Positions 1 through 8,170 are shown, counted from the stretch's first letter. The stretch is 42,501 bases of DNA from Cyanobium sp. (GCA_007135755.1 SLIG01000002.1:1-42501), one strand, 5' to 3'. The notes: generated from the sequence alone by a model not told the origin. A program made the numbers and translations.

Positions 1-340
1 CCAGCAGCCGGCGCTGGGCGGCCACGTTGTCGCGCTGCTGCACCACCCAGCCCTGCTCGGCCAGGCCCATGGCGCTGTTGCTCGGGCTGCTCGAGGCGCC
101 GTTGCCGAACAGGCCGGCGATCACGATGCACCAGCGCTGCGGGTCGAGCACCGGCCCCGCCAGCCAGGCCAGATCCTCCACCCGGGCGCCGTAGGAGCTT
201 GGAACCAGGATCAGGTTGGAGCGCTCGGCGTTGAGTTCGCCGATCTGCAGATAGCTGAGCCGGGCCTCGGCGATGGTGTGGCCGCAGACCAGGGGCAAGG
301 GGCCCAGGGAGTGCAGGCCCTGGTGCCGGGGTAGCGCCAT
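1..340 (-). CDS. MetX-like alpha/beta-fold hydrolase, 5' part only
   Basis: The first 113 codons of a gene that runs off the left edge of the window. Translation from the ATG at 340 contains LVPSSYGARVEDLAWL, then VLDPQRWCIVIAGLFGNG followed by ASSSPSN. The FGNG-x-SSSPSN stretch is typical of the homoserine O-acetyltransferase (MetX) branch of alpha/beta hydrolases. The catalytic Ser nucleophile elbow and the Asp/His lie beyond the window, so activity cannot be judged. Many cyanobacterial members are annotated simply as alpha/beta hydrolases, and an acyltransferase role is inference. The start lies 11 nt after the stop of the upstream desaturase gene, so the two are probably co-transcribed. 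No clear Shine-Dalgarno is visible. Confidence 0.75.
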   Translation of the reverse strand, partial: MALPRHQGLHSLGPLPLVCGHTIAEARLSYLQIGELNAERSNLILVPSSYGARVEDLAWLAGPVLDPQRWCIVIAGLFGNGASSSPSNSAMGLAEQGWVVQQRDNVAAQRRLL

Positions 341-351
341 TGTCGAGGAGG

Positions 352-1284
352 TCACGCCGCCGCGCCGCCGGCGGGCAGAGCCAGGGCCGGCAGGTTGGCC
401 AGCAGGCGCCGGTGCACGCTGAGGTAGCCCTGATCGAGGTGCTCCAGGTGGGGAGCGATCAGCTGGTGGGCCGCCGGCAGGGCATGGAACGGCAGGGAGG
501 CATAGAGGTGGTGCTCGGCGTGGAAGGGCATGTTCCACATCAGCCAGCGCACCAGTGGGTTGGTGAGCGTGGTGCGCGTGTTGGCGGTGCCGTCGGCGCT
601 GAAACTGCAGCCGCTGTGCTCCGCCAGCAGCACGAAGCGCAGGAACGGCTGGCCCACGGCCAGAGGCAGCAGCCAGAACCAGAACAGAAAGCCGCTGCCG
701 CCGATCAGGGACAGGGCCGCCAGGGCCAGGTACACCCCCATCTGCAGCCATACCGAGCGGCGCACCTGGGGAATCACCTGGGCATTGAGGTAGGGCACCG
801 CCGAGAGGTCACCCCAGAGAAGCTGGGCGTAACTCTGCAGCTTGCTCGTCCACCAGTTCCAGCCGCTCAGCTCCAGCAGGTAGGCCCCGAGACTGGTGGG
901 CACCGGATCATCCAGCTCGGGATCGAGGCCCGGCTGGTGGGTGTAGCGGTGGTGCCACTGGTGGTAGCGACGGTAGGCGGTGGCGTTGTAGAAGCTCAGC
1001 AGCCCCAGCAGCCAGGCCACCGCGTCGTTGACACGCTTGCTCCGGAAGGCGGTGCGGTGGCTGCACTCATGCAGGCCGGCGAAGCTGGTGGCCAGGCCCA
1101 GCCCGCAGGCCGTCAGAGCGGAGAGCCGCAGGGCCAGCGGCAGGGCCTGCTGCCCCCAGAGCATCCCGCCGGCGGCGATCAAGCCCAGATGGGCGAGCAA
1201 CCGCCGGACCGCCGGGCCATCGCGGAGGCTGTTCAGCTCTGCCAGCCGGAAGCGTTCGATCAGGGCCGGTGTGGCGGGGGCCAT
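352..1284 (-). CDS. Fatty acid desaturase family membrane protein
   Basis: 310 residues. The three His boxes of membrane di-iron desaturases are present in order: HECSH (about residue 72), HQWHHRYTH (about 107) and HAEHH (about 255). Hydrophobic segments flank them, as expected for an integral membrane enzyme that inserts double bonds into acyl lipids using O2 and ferredoxin electrons. The HECSHRT form and the length suit the fatty-acid type rather than carotenoid hydroxylases, but regiospecificity cannot be read from the sequence. It starts at an ATG (MAPATPALIERF). The next gene downstream on the same strand is the MetX-like hydrolase. About 160 nt separate its start from the divergent small gene at 1445, so the promoter lies in 1285-1444. 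Confidence 0.85.
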   Translation of the reverse strand: MAPATPALIERFRLAELNSLRDGPAVRRLLAHLGLIAAGGMLWGQQALPLALRLSALTACGLGLATSFAGLHECSHRTAFRSKRVNDAVAWLLGLLSFYNATAYRRYHQWHHRYTHQPGLDPELDDPVPTSLGAYLLELSGWNWWTSKLQSYAQLLWGDLSAVPYLNAQVIPQVRRSVWLQMGVYLALAALSLIGGSGFLFWFWLLPLAVGQPFLRFVLLAEHSGCSFSADGTANTRTTLTNPLVRWLMWNMPFHAEHHLYASLPFHALPAAHQLIAPHLEHLDQGYLSVHRRLLANLPALALPAGGAAA

Positions 1285-1444
1285 GCGGTGGTGGGTGGGG
1301 GCTTGCTGGGTGCGGCTGACAGGGACCGGAACGCTCTGCCCGGTGGGTTGATCCCAGCAGTGCCAACGACCCCGGTGCGGTAGGCGTTGTCACCGCTCTG
1401 AACCTTAGAGTCGGGATTCGCAGGACCCGACCCTGCAGGAGCTC

Positions 1445-1633
1445 ATGGCCACGTCCCTGTTCATGGCCCAGTCCCCGGCCCAGTCCGATCCACGCCGCCC
1501 GCAGTTGGTGGATTCCCTGCGCCGGCGCTATGCCGCGGCCGAGCAGCGCCGGGATGCCGAGGCCAAGCAGGCGCTGTTTCAGGAGGCGGTGTACCTGGGC
1601 ATCCAACCGGATGAGTTCATGACGCTCAACTGA
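1445..1633 (+). CDS. Small helical protein of unknown function, 62 aa
   Basis: A 62-residue, charged, probably helical protein (core VDSLRRRYAAAEQRRDAEAK, end DEFMTLN). It has no membrane segment or Cys motif. The ATG at 1445 is preceded by AGGAG at good spacing (GCAGGAGCTCATG), which supports this start over the internal ATG at 1466. It resembles the small conserved hypothetical proteins of picocyanobacteria, but I do not recognise a function. Its 3' end overlaps the end of the convergent ABC ATPase gene by 8 nt, leaving no room for a conventional terminator between them. Confidence 0.7.
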   Translation: MATSLFMAQSPAQSDPRRPQLVDSLRRRYAAAEQRRDAEAKQALFQEAVYLGIQPDEFMTLN

Positions 1634-2393
1634 GCCCTGGATCCAGACCCCGCAGGCTACGGGCCAGTTCCTCCCGCAGATCGAGGAACTCCCGTGACAC
1701 CCGCAGGTGGCGCAGGTCGGAGCGATCCAGATCCACGGCCACCGTGCGCACGATGCGTCCGGGGTTGGGCGCCAGGATGTGCACCTGACCCGCCAGCAGC
1801 AGGGCCTCCTCCAGGTCGTGGGTGATCAGCAGGGCCGTCAGCCCCGTGTGCTGCCAGAGATCGTGCATGAACTCCTGCATCGACTCGCGGATCTGCAGGT
1901 CCAGGGCGCCGAAGGGTTCATCGAGCAGCAGCACCCGGGGCTGGGCGGCCAGGGCGCGGGCGATCGCCACCCGCTGCTGCATCCCGCCGGAGAGTTCCCG
2001 CGGCAGCCGCCGGGCCGCGTCGGCCAGCCCAACCACCTCGAGGAAGTAGCTGGTGCGTTCGCGGATCTCGCGCCGGTTCAGTCCCTGCAGCTCCATGCCG
2101 AAGGCCACGTTCTGCGCCGCCGTGAGCCAGGGGTAGAGGCTGTACTTCTGGAACACCATGCCCCGGTCGGACCCCGGGCCGCACACGGGACTGCCATCGA
2201 TGCTGATCGCACCCGCACTGGGCCGGTCCAGGCCGGCCACGAGCCGCATGATCGTGGATTTGCCGGAGCCCGAGCTGCCCACCAGGGCCACGAACTCGCC
2301 GGTGTTGACGCTGAAGCTGATGCCATCGAGCACGAGCTTGCGGGTGCGGCCCGTGCCGAAACTCTTGTCCACCTGATCGACGCGCAGCTGCAT
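1626..2393 (-). CDS. ABC importer ATPase, nitrate/sulfonate/taurine type (candidate guanidine uptake)
   Basis: 255 residues. Walker A GSSGSGKST (about 39-47), Q-loop region, signature LSGGMQQRVAIARALA, Walker B LLLDEPFGAL and the H-loop (LLITHDLEEALLL) are all intact. This is the NrtD/SsuB/TauB group, which pairs with one permease and one NrtA/SsuA-type binding protein, both encoded just upstream. It is the last gene of the seven-gene set that begins with the guanidine-I riboswitch at about 8.1 kb, so guanidine is the most likely substrate of the transporter. That is inference from context; the ATPase itself carries no substrate information. It starts at an ATG 27 nt after the permease stop. 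Confidence 0.9.
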   Translation of the reverse strand: MQLRVDQVDKSFGTGRTRKLVLDGISFSVNTGEFVALVGSSGSGKSTIMRLVAGLDRPSAGAISIDGSPVCGPGSDRGMVFQKYSLYPWLTAAQNVAFGMELQGLNRREIRERTSYFLEVVGLADAARRLPRELSGGMQQRVAIARALAAQPRVLLLDEPFGALDLQIRESMQEFMHDLWQHTGLTALLITHDLEEALLLAGQVHILAPNPGRIVRTVAVDLDRSDLRHLRVSREFLDLREELARSLRGLDPGLS

Positions 2394-2420
2394 GGCGGAG
2401 GGTGCGGAGTGGGTGGCGGT

Positions 2421-3188
2421 TCAGTTGGCCCAGGCGCAGGCCCGGCGCATCACCAGCCGGAAGCCCAGATCGATCACCAGGCCGATCAGGCCGATGACGA
2501 TCAGGCCGAGAAAGATCTCGTCGGTGCGCAGAAAGCGCTGGGCCAGGCTGATGCGCCGTCCCAGCCTCTCGGTGGCGGCCACCAGTTCGGCCACGATCAC
2601 CAGATTCCAGGCCGCCGCCATGTTGATCCGGTAGGCATCGATCACCTGGGGCGCGATGCAGGGGGTGATCACCCGCAGCAGCACCTGGGAAGTCCGGCCG
2701 CCGAGGGTGAGGGCCGTCTCCACCAGTTCGCGGGGCACGAACTTCACCGCGTCCATGATCATCAACGTGTTGAAGAACAGGGTGCCGATGAAGATCAGCA
2801 GGATCTTCGGCAGCTCACCCAGCCCGAAGTAGATGATCAGCAGGGGAATGAACGCCGGTGCCGGCATGTAGCGGATCAGGCCCATCAGCGGCTCCAGCAG
2901 CCGGTTGATCACCGTGCTGGTGCCCATGGCGATGCCCAGCGGCAGGGCGACCACGGCCGAGAGGCCGAATCCCCCCAGCACGCGCCCCACGCTGGCCACC
3001 AGGTCAGCCCAGAGCAGGCCCTGGGCCGCCTGGCTGCGGCCTGCCGCCAGCACCGACGCCGGGCTGGGCAGGAACAGGGGGTCCACCAGCTTCAGGCTGG
3101 TGGCCACGGTCCAGATCAGCACCACCACCAGCACCCCGGTGAGCCCCAGCACCCAGGGGTGCTGGATCAGTTGCCTCAGTCGTGCCAT
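2421..3188 (-). CDS. ABC importer permease, nitrate/sulfonate/taurine type (candidate guanidine uptake)
   Basis: 255 residues from the ATG at 3188 (MARLRQLIQHPWVLG). The frame stays open further upstream but that part overlaps the binding-protein gene, so the short start is preferred. About six membrane helices are visible, with a coupling-helix (EAA-like) loop ETALTLGGRTSQVLLRVITP that contacts the ATPase. The family is SsuC/TauC/NrtB (BPD_transp_1), inner-membrane subunit. The gap to the binding-protein stop is 20 nt. It is part of the riboswitch-headed guanidine operon, and the substrate is inferred from that position. Confidence 0.88.
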   Translation of the reverse strand: MARLRQLIQHPWVLGLTGVLVVVLIWTVATSLKLVDPLFLPSPASVLAAGRSQAAQGLLWADLVASVGRVLGGFGLSAVVALPLGIAMGTSTVINRLLEPLMGLIRYMPAPAFIPLLIIYFGLGELPKILLIFIGTLFFNTLMIMDAVKFVPRELVETALTLGGRTSQVLLRVITPCIAPQVIDAYRINMAAAWNLVIVAELVAATERLGRRISLAQRFLRTDEIFLGLIVIGLIGLVIDLGFRLVMRRACAWAN

Positions 3189-3208
3189 GGCCGTCCCTGC
3201 CCGCGTCC

Positions 3209-4225
3209 TCAGTTGCCCTGCGCCGCCTTGAGAAAGCGGCCCTCGAACAGGCCCTCCAGGTTCGGTGGGCTTGCCGCCAGGCCCACCTGCTGCAGGAAGG
3301 TGCTGATCTGCCCGGCGGCGAACGGCAGTGAGGCCATCGTGGTGCCGGGCTCCAGGGCCCGGAGGTTGTCCTCGAGGCTGAACAGGGTGGTGCCGGCCTC
3401 GTACTCCCGGTACTCGTCCTCGCTCACACCGGCCCGGGCGCTGAGCATGGCCAGGGATCCCTGGGGGTCGGCCTCCATCGCCGCCAGGGTGGCGAACCAG
3501 GCATTCACCACCTCCTGCACCTTCTCGGGGTTGGCCTCCACGAATTCGCGGCGGCACACCAGGTGGTCGCTGATGGCACCGGGGAAATCGGCGGAGCTGA
3601 ACAGGGTGCTGCTGCCCTCGCGCCGCAGGGCCTGGGTGGTGAAGGGGGCGAACACGCCCACCGCATCCACCTGGCCGGCCACGAAGGCGGCGGCGGCGGC
3701 ACCCGTTTCCAGGGGCACGAAGGTGATGTCGTCGGCGCTCAGGCCGGCCTGCTCCAGACCCAGCAGCAGCAGGTAGTGATCCACCGTGCCCTCCTCGGCG
3801 GCCACGCGCTTGCCCTTGAGATCAGCTACTGAATTGATCCCCTCGGCCACGATGATCTGGTCGTTGCCGGTGGAGTTGTCGTTGGTGAGCACCACCTGCA
3901 GATCGGCTCCGCCGGCGATCGAGCTGATCGTGTCGTTGAGGGTCTGGCTGTTGCAGTCGAGCTGGCCGGCGTTGAGGGCGTTGATTGAGTCGAGATAGCC
4001 GTCGAACCACTGCAGGGTCACCGGCACGCCGAACAGACCCTTCTCTTCGGTGACCTTCCAGGGGATCCAGCCCGGCCAGGCGCTGTAGCCGATGCGCACC
4101 GTGCCATCGGGGGCGCCGCCGCAGGCGGTGAGGGTGGTGGCCCCCAGCCCCAGCAGCAGCAGGGTGGAGAGCAGGCGCCGGCGCCGGCGACCGGGGCTGG
4201 AGCTGGTCAGGAGGGGAAATCGCAT
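3209..4225 (-). CDS. ABC substrate-binding lipoprotein, NrtA/SsuA-like (candidate guanidine binder)
   Basis: 338 residues from the ATG at 4225. The N-terminus is a lipoprotein signal: a run of five Arg, a Leu-rich stretch and a lipobox LTAC, followed by GG. The mature part begins VRIGYSAWPGWIPWKV and continues through IIVAEGINSVADLKGKRVA, typical of NMT1/NrtA-like periplasmic binding proteins. The frame can be extended to a TTG at 4276, but the signal peptide favours the ATG. It lies 102 nt downstream of the glutamine-synthetase-like gene. Such proteins usually bind small N or S compounds; with gdmH and a guanidine riboswitch in the same set, guanidine is the likely ligand, which is inference. 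Confidence 0.88.
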   Translation of the reverse strand: MRFPLLTSSSPGRRRRRLLSTLLLLGLGATTLTACGGAPDGTVRIGYSAWPGWIPWKVTEEKGLFGVPVTLQWFDGYLDSINALNAGQLDCNSQTLNDTISSIAGGADLQVVLTNDNSTGNDQIIVAEGINSVADLKGKRVAAEEGTVDHYLLLLGLEQAGLSADDITFVPLETGAAAAAFVAGQVDAVGVFAPFTTQALRREGSSTLFSSADFPGAISDHLVCRREFVEANPEKVQEVVNAWFATLAAMEADPQGSLAMLSARAGVSEDEYREYEAGTTLFSLEDNLRALEPGTTMASLPFAAGQISTFLQQVGLAASPPNLEGLFEGRFLKAAQGN

Positions 4226-4327
4226 GGCAAACAATCGAGAAGTGATTGGGTCGTCAGGGGAGCGCGCGGCGGGCAAGGAGGTGTGCCGGGTGGCGGGGTG
4301 GGATCAGGGCGGTCTGCCGGCCATGGC

Positions 4328-5704
4328 TCAGAACAGCTCCAGGTAGCGCTCCCGTTCCCAGGCGGAGATCGCCGAGTGGTAGGAGGCCCACTCCTCGCGC
4401 TTGAAGCTGATGAAGGCGTCCGCCATGGCGTCGCCGAACACCTGGCGGGAGAGGGGGTCGGCGGCGAAGGCCTCGATCGCTTCGCCGAGGTTGCGAGGCA
4501 GGGTGGTGAGTCCGCGCTCGGTCCGTTCCCGGGGGCTCAGCCGGTAGGCATTCACCAGGTTGGGCTCGCCGGGATCGAGCTGTTCGCGGATGCCCTCCAG
4601 GCCGGCGGCGAGGAGCATGGCCGCCGCCAGGTAGGGGTTGCAGGAGCTGTCGGCGGCACGGCATTCCACCCGGCTGCCCGCCCCGGGAATGCGCAGCATG
4701 TTGGTGCGGTTGTTGTTGCCGTAGCAGCTGAACACGGGCGCCCAGGTGAAGCCCGACATGCTTCCCTGCACTACCAGCCGCTTGTAGCTGTTCACCGTGG
4801 GGGCGATCACGGCGCAGATCGCCGGTGCATGGCGCAGGACCCCGGCGATGAACTGGCGCCCCAGGTTGCTCACCCAGCCCCCGCGGCCATCCTCCGGGGT
4901 GAACAGATTGGTGCCGCTGCCCAGGTCCGCCAGCGACATGTTCAGGTGCGCGCCGCTGCCGGTGCGATCGGCGAACGGCTTGGGCATGAAGCTGGCGATC
5001 AGGCCGTGGCGGCGGGTGACCTCCCGGGCCATCAGCCGGAAGAAGGTCACCCGGTCGGCCATCACCAGAGCATCGGCGTAGTTGAAGTCGATCTCGAACT
5101 GGCCGTTGCCGTCCTCGTGGTCGAAGGAGTACACCCCCCAGCCCAGGCCGTTCATGGCCTGAACCAGCTCATCGAGCCAGTGGAGGTTGTCGAGCAGCCC
5201 GCGCAGGTCGTAACAGGGTTTCTCCAGCGTGTCCTGGCCGCTGGCCGGCACCAGGCTGCCGTCGGCCTGGCGCCGCAGCACGAAGAACTCCGTCTCCACG
5301 CCGAGGTTGAAGCGCAGACCCATGCGCGCCGCCTGGTCGCGCACCCGGCAGAGGATGGTGCGGCTGCAGGCCGGGAAAGGCTGGCCGTGGAGCTGCAGAT
5401 TGCTGGCCATCCACACCGTGTCAGCCCGCCAGGGGAGCACAGTGGCGGAGCCGAGATCGGGCATCGCCGCCACCTCGTCGTCGCTCACGTCCTGGGGCAC
5501 GCCGTCGAGGGCCGCACCGGTGAACAGCTCGGAGCCGGCGAGCATCGTGGGCAGGTGATCGATCGGCACCGCCTTGGCCTTGCACACCCCGTGCAGGTCG
5601 ACGAAGCTGGCCAGTGCATAGCGCACGCCCTGCCGCTCATAGCTGGTGCGGGCGGCCTCCACCCCGGCCTCGGCCGGCAGGGGGATGGTGGTGGGGGCGG
5701 TCAT
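4328..5704 (-). CDS. glnT: Type III glutamine-synthetase-like ligase
   Basis: 458 residues. The glutamine synthetase fold motifs are visible: GVETEFFVL (metal-binding Glu, about 136-144), [12 protein letters not shown] (about 195-206), the His-bearing [10 protein letters not shown] (about 249-258), NSYKRL, and the Arg-rich [16 protein letters not shown]. The [10 protein letters not shown] form and the length fit the type III (GlnT) group, which includes glutamine synthetases and gamma-glutamyl-amine ligases such as glutamate-methylamine ligase. The ATG at 5704 overlaps the hypB stop as ATGA, so translation is probably coupled. In the guanidine operon it could assimilate the ammonium released by GdmH, or ligate glutamate to an amine; the sequence alone does not decide. 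Confidence 0.85.
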   Translation of the reverse strand: MTAPTTIPLPAEAGVEAARTSYERQGVRYALASFVDLHGVCKAKAVPIDHLPTMLAGSELFTGAALDGVPQDVSDDEVAAMPDLGSATVLPWRADTVWMASNLQLHGQPFPACSRTILCRVRDQAARMGLRFNLGVETEFFVLRRQADGSLVPASGQDTLEKPCYDLRGLLDNLHWLDELVQAMNGLGWGVYSFDHEDGNGQFEIDFNYADALVMADRVTFFRLMAREVTRRHGLIASFMPKPFADRTGSGAHLNMSLADLGSGTNLFTPEDGRGGWVSNLGRQFIAGVLRHAPAICAVIAPTVNSYKRLVVQGSMSGFTWAPVFSCYGNNNRTNMLRIPGAGSRVECRAADSSCNPYLAAAMLLAAGLEGIREQLDPGEPNLVNAYRLSPRERTERGLTTLPRNLGEAIEAFAADPLSRQVFGDAMADAFISFKREEWASYHSAISAWERERYLELF

Positions 5705-6408
5705 GCGCTCACCAGGGCGGCCGGGGCCGCCGGAGCGATGGCCGCAACCTGCGCCTTCAGCCACTGATGCCAGGCCTCCAGCCCCTCGCCGCTGGTGGCG
5801 GACACCGGGATCACCGCGCAGTGGGGGTTCACCTGGCGGATGTGGGCCTCGATGCGCTCCAGCTGCACGGGCAGATAGGGCAGCAGGTCGATCTTGGTGA
5901 TCAGCACGCAGTGGGCCTCGCGGAACATCACCGGGTACTTGAGGGGTTTGTCGTCGCCCTCGGTGACGCTCAGCAGAGCCACCTTGCGGTGTTCGCCCAC
6001 CTCGAATTCGGCGGGACACACCAGGTTGCCCACGTTTTCCACCCAGAGGAGGTCGAGCTCGGCGGGATCGAGGCGCTGGCGCAGGAGCTTCAGGCCGCCG
6101 CTCACCATCGCCGCGTCCAGGTGGCAGCTGCGGCCCGTGGTGATCGGCACCACCGGCACCCCCACAGCCTCCAGGCGCTCGGCATCCAGCTGGGTGGTCA
6201 TGTCGCCCTCCAGCACCGCCATGGCGTAGGCGCCGGCGAGGGCGGCCAGGCTGCGTTCCAGCAGGGAGGTCTTGCCGGCACCCGGGCTGCTCATCACGTT
6301 CAGGCAGAGCAGGCGCCAGGCGTCGAAGTGCTCACGGTTGTGCTCGGCCTGGTGCTGGTTGGCGGCCAGCAGGTTGAGGCCAAGGGTGTCTTCCAGGGGC
6401 ATGTGCAT
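5701..6408 (-). CDS. hypB: HypB-like nickel-insertion GTPase
   Basis: 235 residues. Walker A SSPGAGKT (40-47), the HypB-specific [13 protein letters not shown] (Cys131), GRSCHLDA (Cys95-His96) and the G4 motif TKIDLL are present. Cys95, His96 and Cys131 match the metal site at the HypB dimer interface. It lacks the N-terminal CxxCGC motif and the His-rich stretch of many hydrogenase-associated HypB proteins. No hydrogenase genes are in the window. It sits between hypA and the ligase downstream of gdmH, so the likely client is the nickel guanidine hydrolase, as reported for Synechocystis. The start ATG at 6408 is 5 nt after the hypA stop; an ATG at 6402 is an alternative. Confidence 0.92.
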   Translation of the reverse strand: MHMPLEDTLGLNLLAANQHQAEHNREHFDAWRLLCLNVMSSPGAGKTSLLERSLAALAGAYAMAVLEGDMTTQLDAERLEAVGVPVVPITTGRSCHLDAAMVSGGLKLLRQRLDPAELDLLWVENVGNLVCPAEFEVGEHRKVALLSVTEGDDKPLKYPVMFREAHCVLITKIDLLPYLPVQLERIEAHIRQVNPHCAVIPVSATSGEGLEAWHQWLKAQVAAIAPAAPAALVSA

Positions 6409-6413
6409 GGCGG

Positions 6414-6809
6414 TCAGGCCGGTGTGGCGGCGGGGAGGGCGTCGGCGGGATGGTCGCTGAAGGCGTAATCAACGGAGCGGATGCGCAGCTCGCGGCCGCT
6501 GACGATCTCCTCCATCGGCTGTTGGCAGCAGGGGGAGCGATAGGCCTGCTCGGGATCGGGGCTGTAGGTGGCGTTGCAGCGCACACAGCGGCCCACCAGG
6601 GGCACCGGCTCGATCACCAGTTCGGCGCCATCGAGCCAGGTGTTCTGCACGGCAACCCGCCAGGTGAACACCAGCTGGTCGGGCTCCACGCAGGTGAAGC
6701 TGCCCACCTGCAGATGCACCTGGCTCACCCGGGGGATGCGGGGTTCGTGCTGCTGCTTCCACTCGTTCATGGAGAGCAGCAGGCACCTGGTCATGTCGAC
6801 TTCGTGCAT
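6414..6809 (-). CDS. hypA: HypA-like nickel metallochaperone
   Basis: 131 residues, slightly longer than usual HypA (about 113). It starts MHEVDMT; the MHE start supplies the nickel ligands (N-terminus, His2). The zinc domain has Cys75-x-x-Cys78, but the second half reads SPCC (92-95) instead of the usual CPxC, followed by the normal end [12 protein letters not shown]. One zinc ligand is thus changed or shifted. It lies 4 nt after the gdmH stop and 5 nt before hypB, and is probably dedicated to loading nickel into GdmH rather than into a hydrogenase. Identification is firm; the effect of the altered zinc site is unknown. Confidence 0.9.
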   Translation of the reverse strand: MHEVDMTRCLLLSMNEWKQQHEPRIPRVSQVHLQVGSFTCVEPDQLVFTWRVAVQNTWLDGAELVIEPVPLVGRCVRCNATYSPDPEQAYRSPCCQQPMEEIVSGRELRIRSVDYAFSDHPADALPAATPA

Positions 6810-6813
6810 GCCG

Positions 6814-8016
6814 TTATCTCCACCTCTGATCGACCTGCATGTTGCAGACGTCGCTGATCCAGCTCGGTTTCTCCGTCCTGGGCAGCTGGCCGCTCACCAC
6901 CAGGTGGGCCATGGTGTCGCAGATCACCCGGGTGGCCATCAGCGAGGTCATGTCGCTGACGTCGTAGGGGGGTGAAACCTCCACCACCTCCAGGCCGCAG
7001 ACAGGCACGTTGCGGACAATCAGCTCCAGCAGCTTGAGGGCTTCGCGGGGCAGCAGACCGCCCGGTTCGGGCCAGCCGGTGCCGGGCACGAAGCCGGCAT
7101 CGATGCAGTCGATGTCGAAGGAGATGTACACACAGTCGGTGCCGTCGGTGGCCCGCTCGATGGCGTACTGGGCGGCCGCCTCCAGCCCCATGTCGCAGAT
7201 GTCGGTGACGGTGAGCACGTTGGTGCCCCGCTCACGGCACACCTTCACCCCTTCCCGTGGCACCTGCCAGCCGCCGATGCCCAGCTGCACGAGGTTTTCG
7301 GCCGGCGCATTGGCCATGTTGGTGGCATGGAACCACGGACAGGTGTGCATGCGCTCATCCAGGTCGATCTCCTGGGTGTCGACATGGCGGTCGAAGTGGA
7401 TGATGCCGACTTTCTTGTCACCCAGGTGACGGCAGACGCCGCGCACGGTGGGGAAGCCGATCGAATGATCGCCGCCCAGGATGATCGGGAAGGCGCCGCT
7501 GGCGAACACGTGGGCGATGCCCTTGGAGATCTGGTCGATGCTCTTCTCGTTGTTGGCGGGGATGGTGAAGATGTCGCCCACGTCGCAGAGCCGGATCTGC
7601 TCGCGCAGGTCCACCCCCATTTCGTAGTTGTAGGGGGTGTAGAGAGCGGAGATGCGGCGGATGCCCTGGGGCCCGAAGCGGGTGCCGGGTCGGTAGGTGG
7701 TGCCGCTGTCATGGGGCACGCCCACCACGGCCACATCGAAGTCTCCGACGCGGTTGACGTCCTCGATGTAGGGCGCCTTCATGAAGGTGTTGATGCCCGC
7801 GTAGTGGGGCAGTTCGCCGCGCGAGAAGGTGGAGATGCGCCGGTCGACGATGCTCTCGGCGGCTTCCAGGCCGTAGCGGTGCCCCTGCTCCACCTCCTGC
7901 TGCCAGCCGGTGAGGGGCAGGCGTGCTTCTTTCTCCAGGGCTTCGGCGCCCTGCTGGCCGCGTGGACGTTCGAACGCGCCTTCAGGGCCGGAGGCCGCGC
8001 CGGTGGGATCGCTCAT
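6814..8016 (-). CDS. gdmH: Ni-dependent guanidine hydrolase (ureohydrolase family)
   Basis: 400 residues, with an N-terminal extension of about 90 residues before the ureohydrolase core, as in the Synechocystis guanidine hydrolase Sll1077. Metal-site motifs: GGDHSIG (His184), FDRHVDT (Asp209, His211, Asp213; agmatinases usually read DAHxD) and SFDIDCIDAGFVPGTG (Asp301, Asp303). Ureohydrolases of this group are commonly annotated agmatinase (SpeB), but the hypA/hypB neighbours and the guanidine-I riboswitch directly upstream point to guanidine, giving urea plus ammonium. It starts at the ATG at 8016; no good Shine-Dalgarno lies at normal distance, and an out-of-frame upstream ORF overlaps the start. 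Family call is near certain; the guanidine specificity is strong inference. Confidence 0.92.
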   Translation of the reverse strand: MSDPTGAASGPEGAFERPRGQQGAEALEKEARLPLTGWQQEVEQGHRYGLEAAESIVDRRISTFSRGELPHYAGINTFMKAPYIEDVNRVGDFDVAVVGVPHDSGTTYRPGTRFGPQGIRRISALYTPYNYEMGVDLREQIRLCDVGDIFTIPANNEKSIDQISKGIAHVFASGAFPIILGGDHSIGFPTVRGVCRHLGDKKVGIIHFDRHVDTQEIDLDERMHTCPWFHATNMANAPAENLVQLGIGGWQVPREGVKVCRERGTNVLTVTDICDMGLEAAAQYAIERATDGTDCVYISFDIDCIDAGFVPGTGWPEPGGLLPREALKLLELIVRNVPVCGLEVVEVSPPYDVSDMTSLMATRVICDTMAHLVVSGQLPRTEKPSWISDVCNMQVDQRWR

Positions 8017-8038
8017 GGGGATGCACGGGTTGGTTCAT
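7982..8038 (-). CDS. Possible 18-codon leader ORF overlapping the gdmH start
   Basis: An ATG at 8038 opens an 18-codon ORF (MNQPVHPHERSHRRGLRP) that ends at TGA 7982-7984, about 30 nt inside gdmH in another frame. GGGAG from the 3' strand of the riboswitch core lies 5 nt before this ATG, a much better placed ribosome site than anything before the gdmH ATG. It may be chance, or translating it could bring ribosomes to the gdmH start. The peptide resembles nothing I know. Confidence 0.3.
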   Translation of the reverse strand: MNQPVHPHERSHRRGLRP

Positions 8039-8041
8039 GCG

Positions 8042-8170
8042 GTCTCCCGGGCTTTTATCCCTCCGTGCAACCAGGGCGATCCCCGGTGAGCTTCTCTCGG
8101 ACCAGCCATTCCACCGCTGCACAGGGCAGAAACGGTGAGAATCGGAACCCTAGAAGCTGCTTCCGCGCAC
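8042..8170 (-). promoter_or_regulatory. Guanidine-I riboswitch (ykkC class)
   Basis: The minus strand carries the hallmark blocks of the guanidine-I aptamer in order: CTAGGGTTCCG (plus coordinates 8143-8153), CTGGTCCGAGAGA (8093-8105) and GGGATAAAAGCCCGGGAGA (8043-8061). These are the most conserved positions of the ykkC RNA, which binds guanidinium and normally turns expression on. The pairing P1 is approximate: GTGCG upstream of the first block could pair with CGCAT just after GGGAGA, at the leader-ORF ATG. Only 26 nt separate the core from the gdmH ATG and there is no following U-run, so control is more likely at translation or through P1 than by a classical downstream terminator. The 5' limit is estimated. 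Confidence 0.93.

Noticed and set aside
1707-3776. Plus-strand open frame of 689 codons
   Set aside because: Antisense to the three ABC importer genes; no recognisable domain.
5701-6809. Hydrogenase maturation role for hypA and hypB
   Set aside because: No hydrogenase or other hyp genes are present, and both sit inside the gdmH unit. The client may still include others elsewhere.
6814-8016. Agmatinase (speB) as the product
   Set aside because: The long N-terminal extension, DRHVD site, nickel chaperones and guanidine riboswitch favour guanidine hydrolase.
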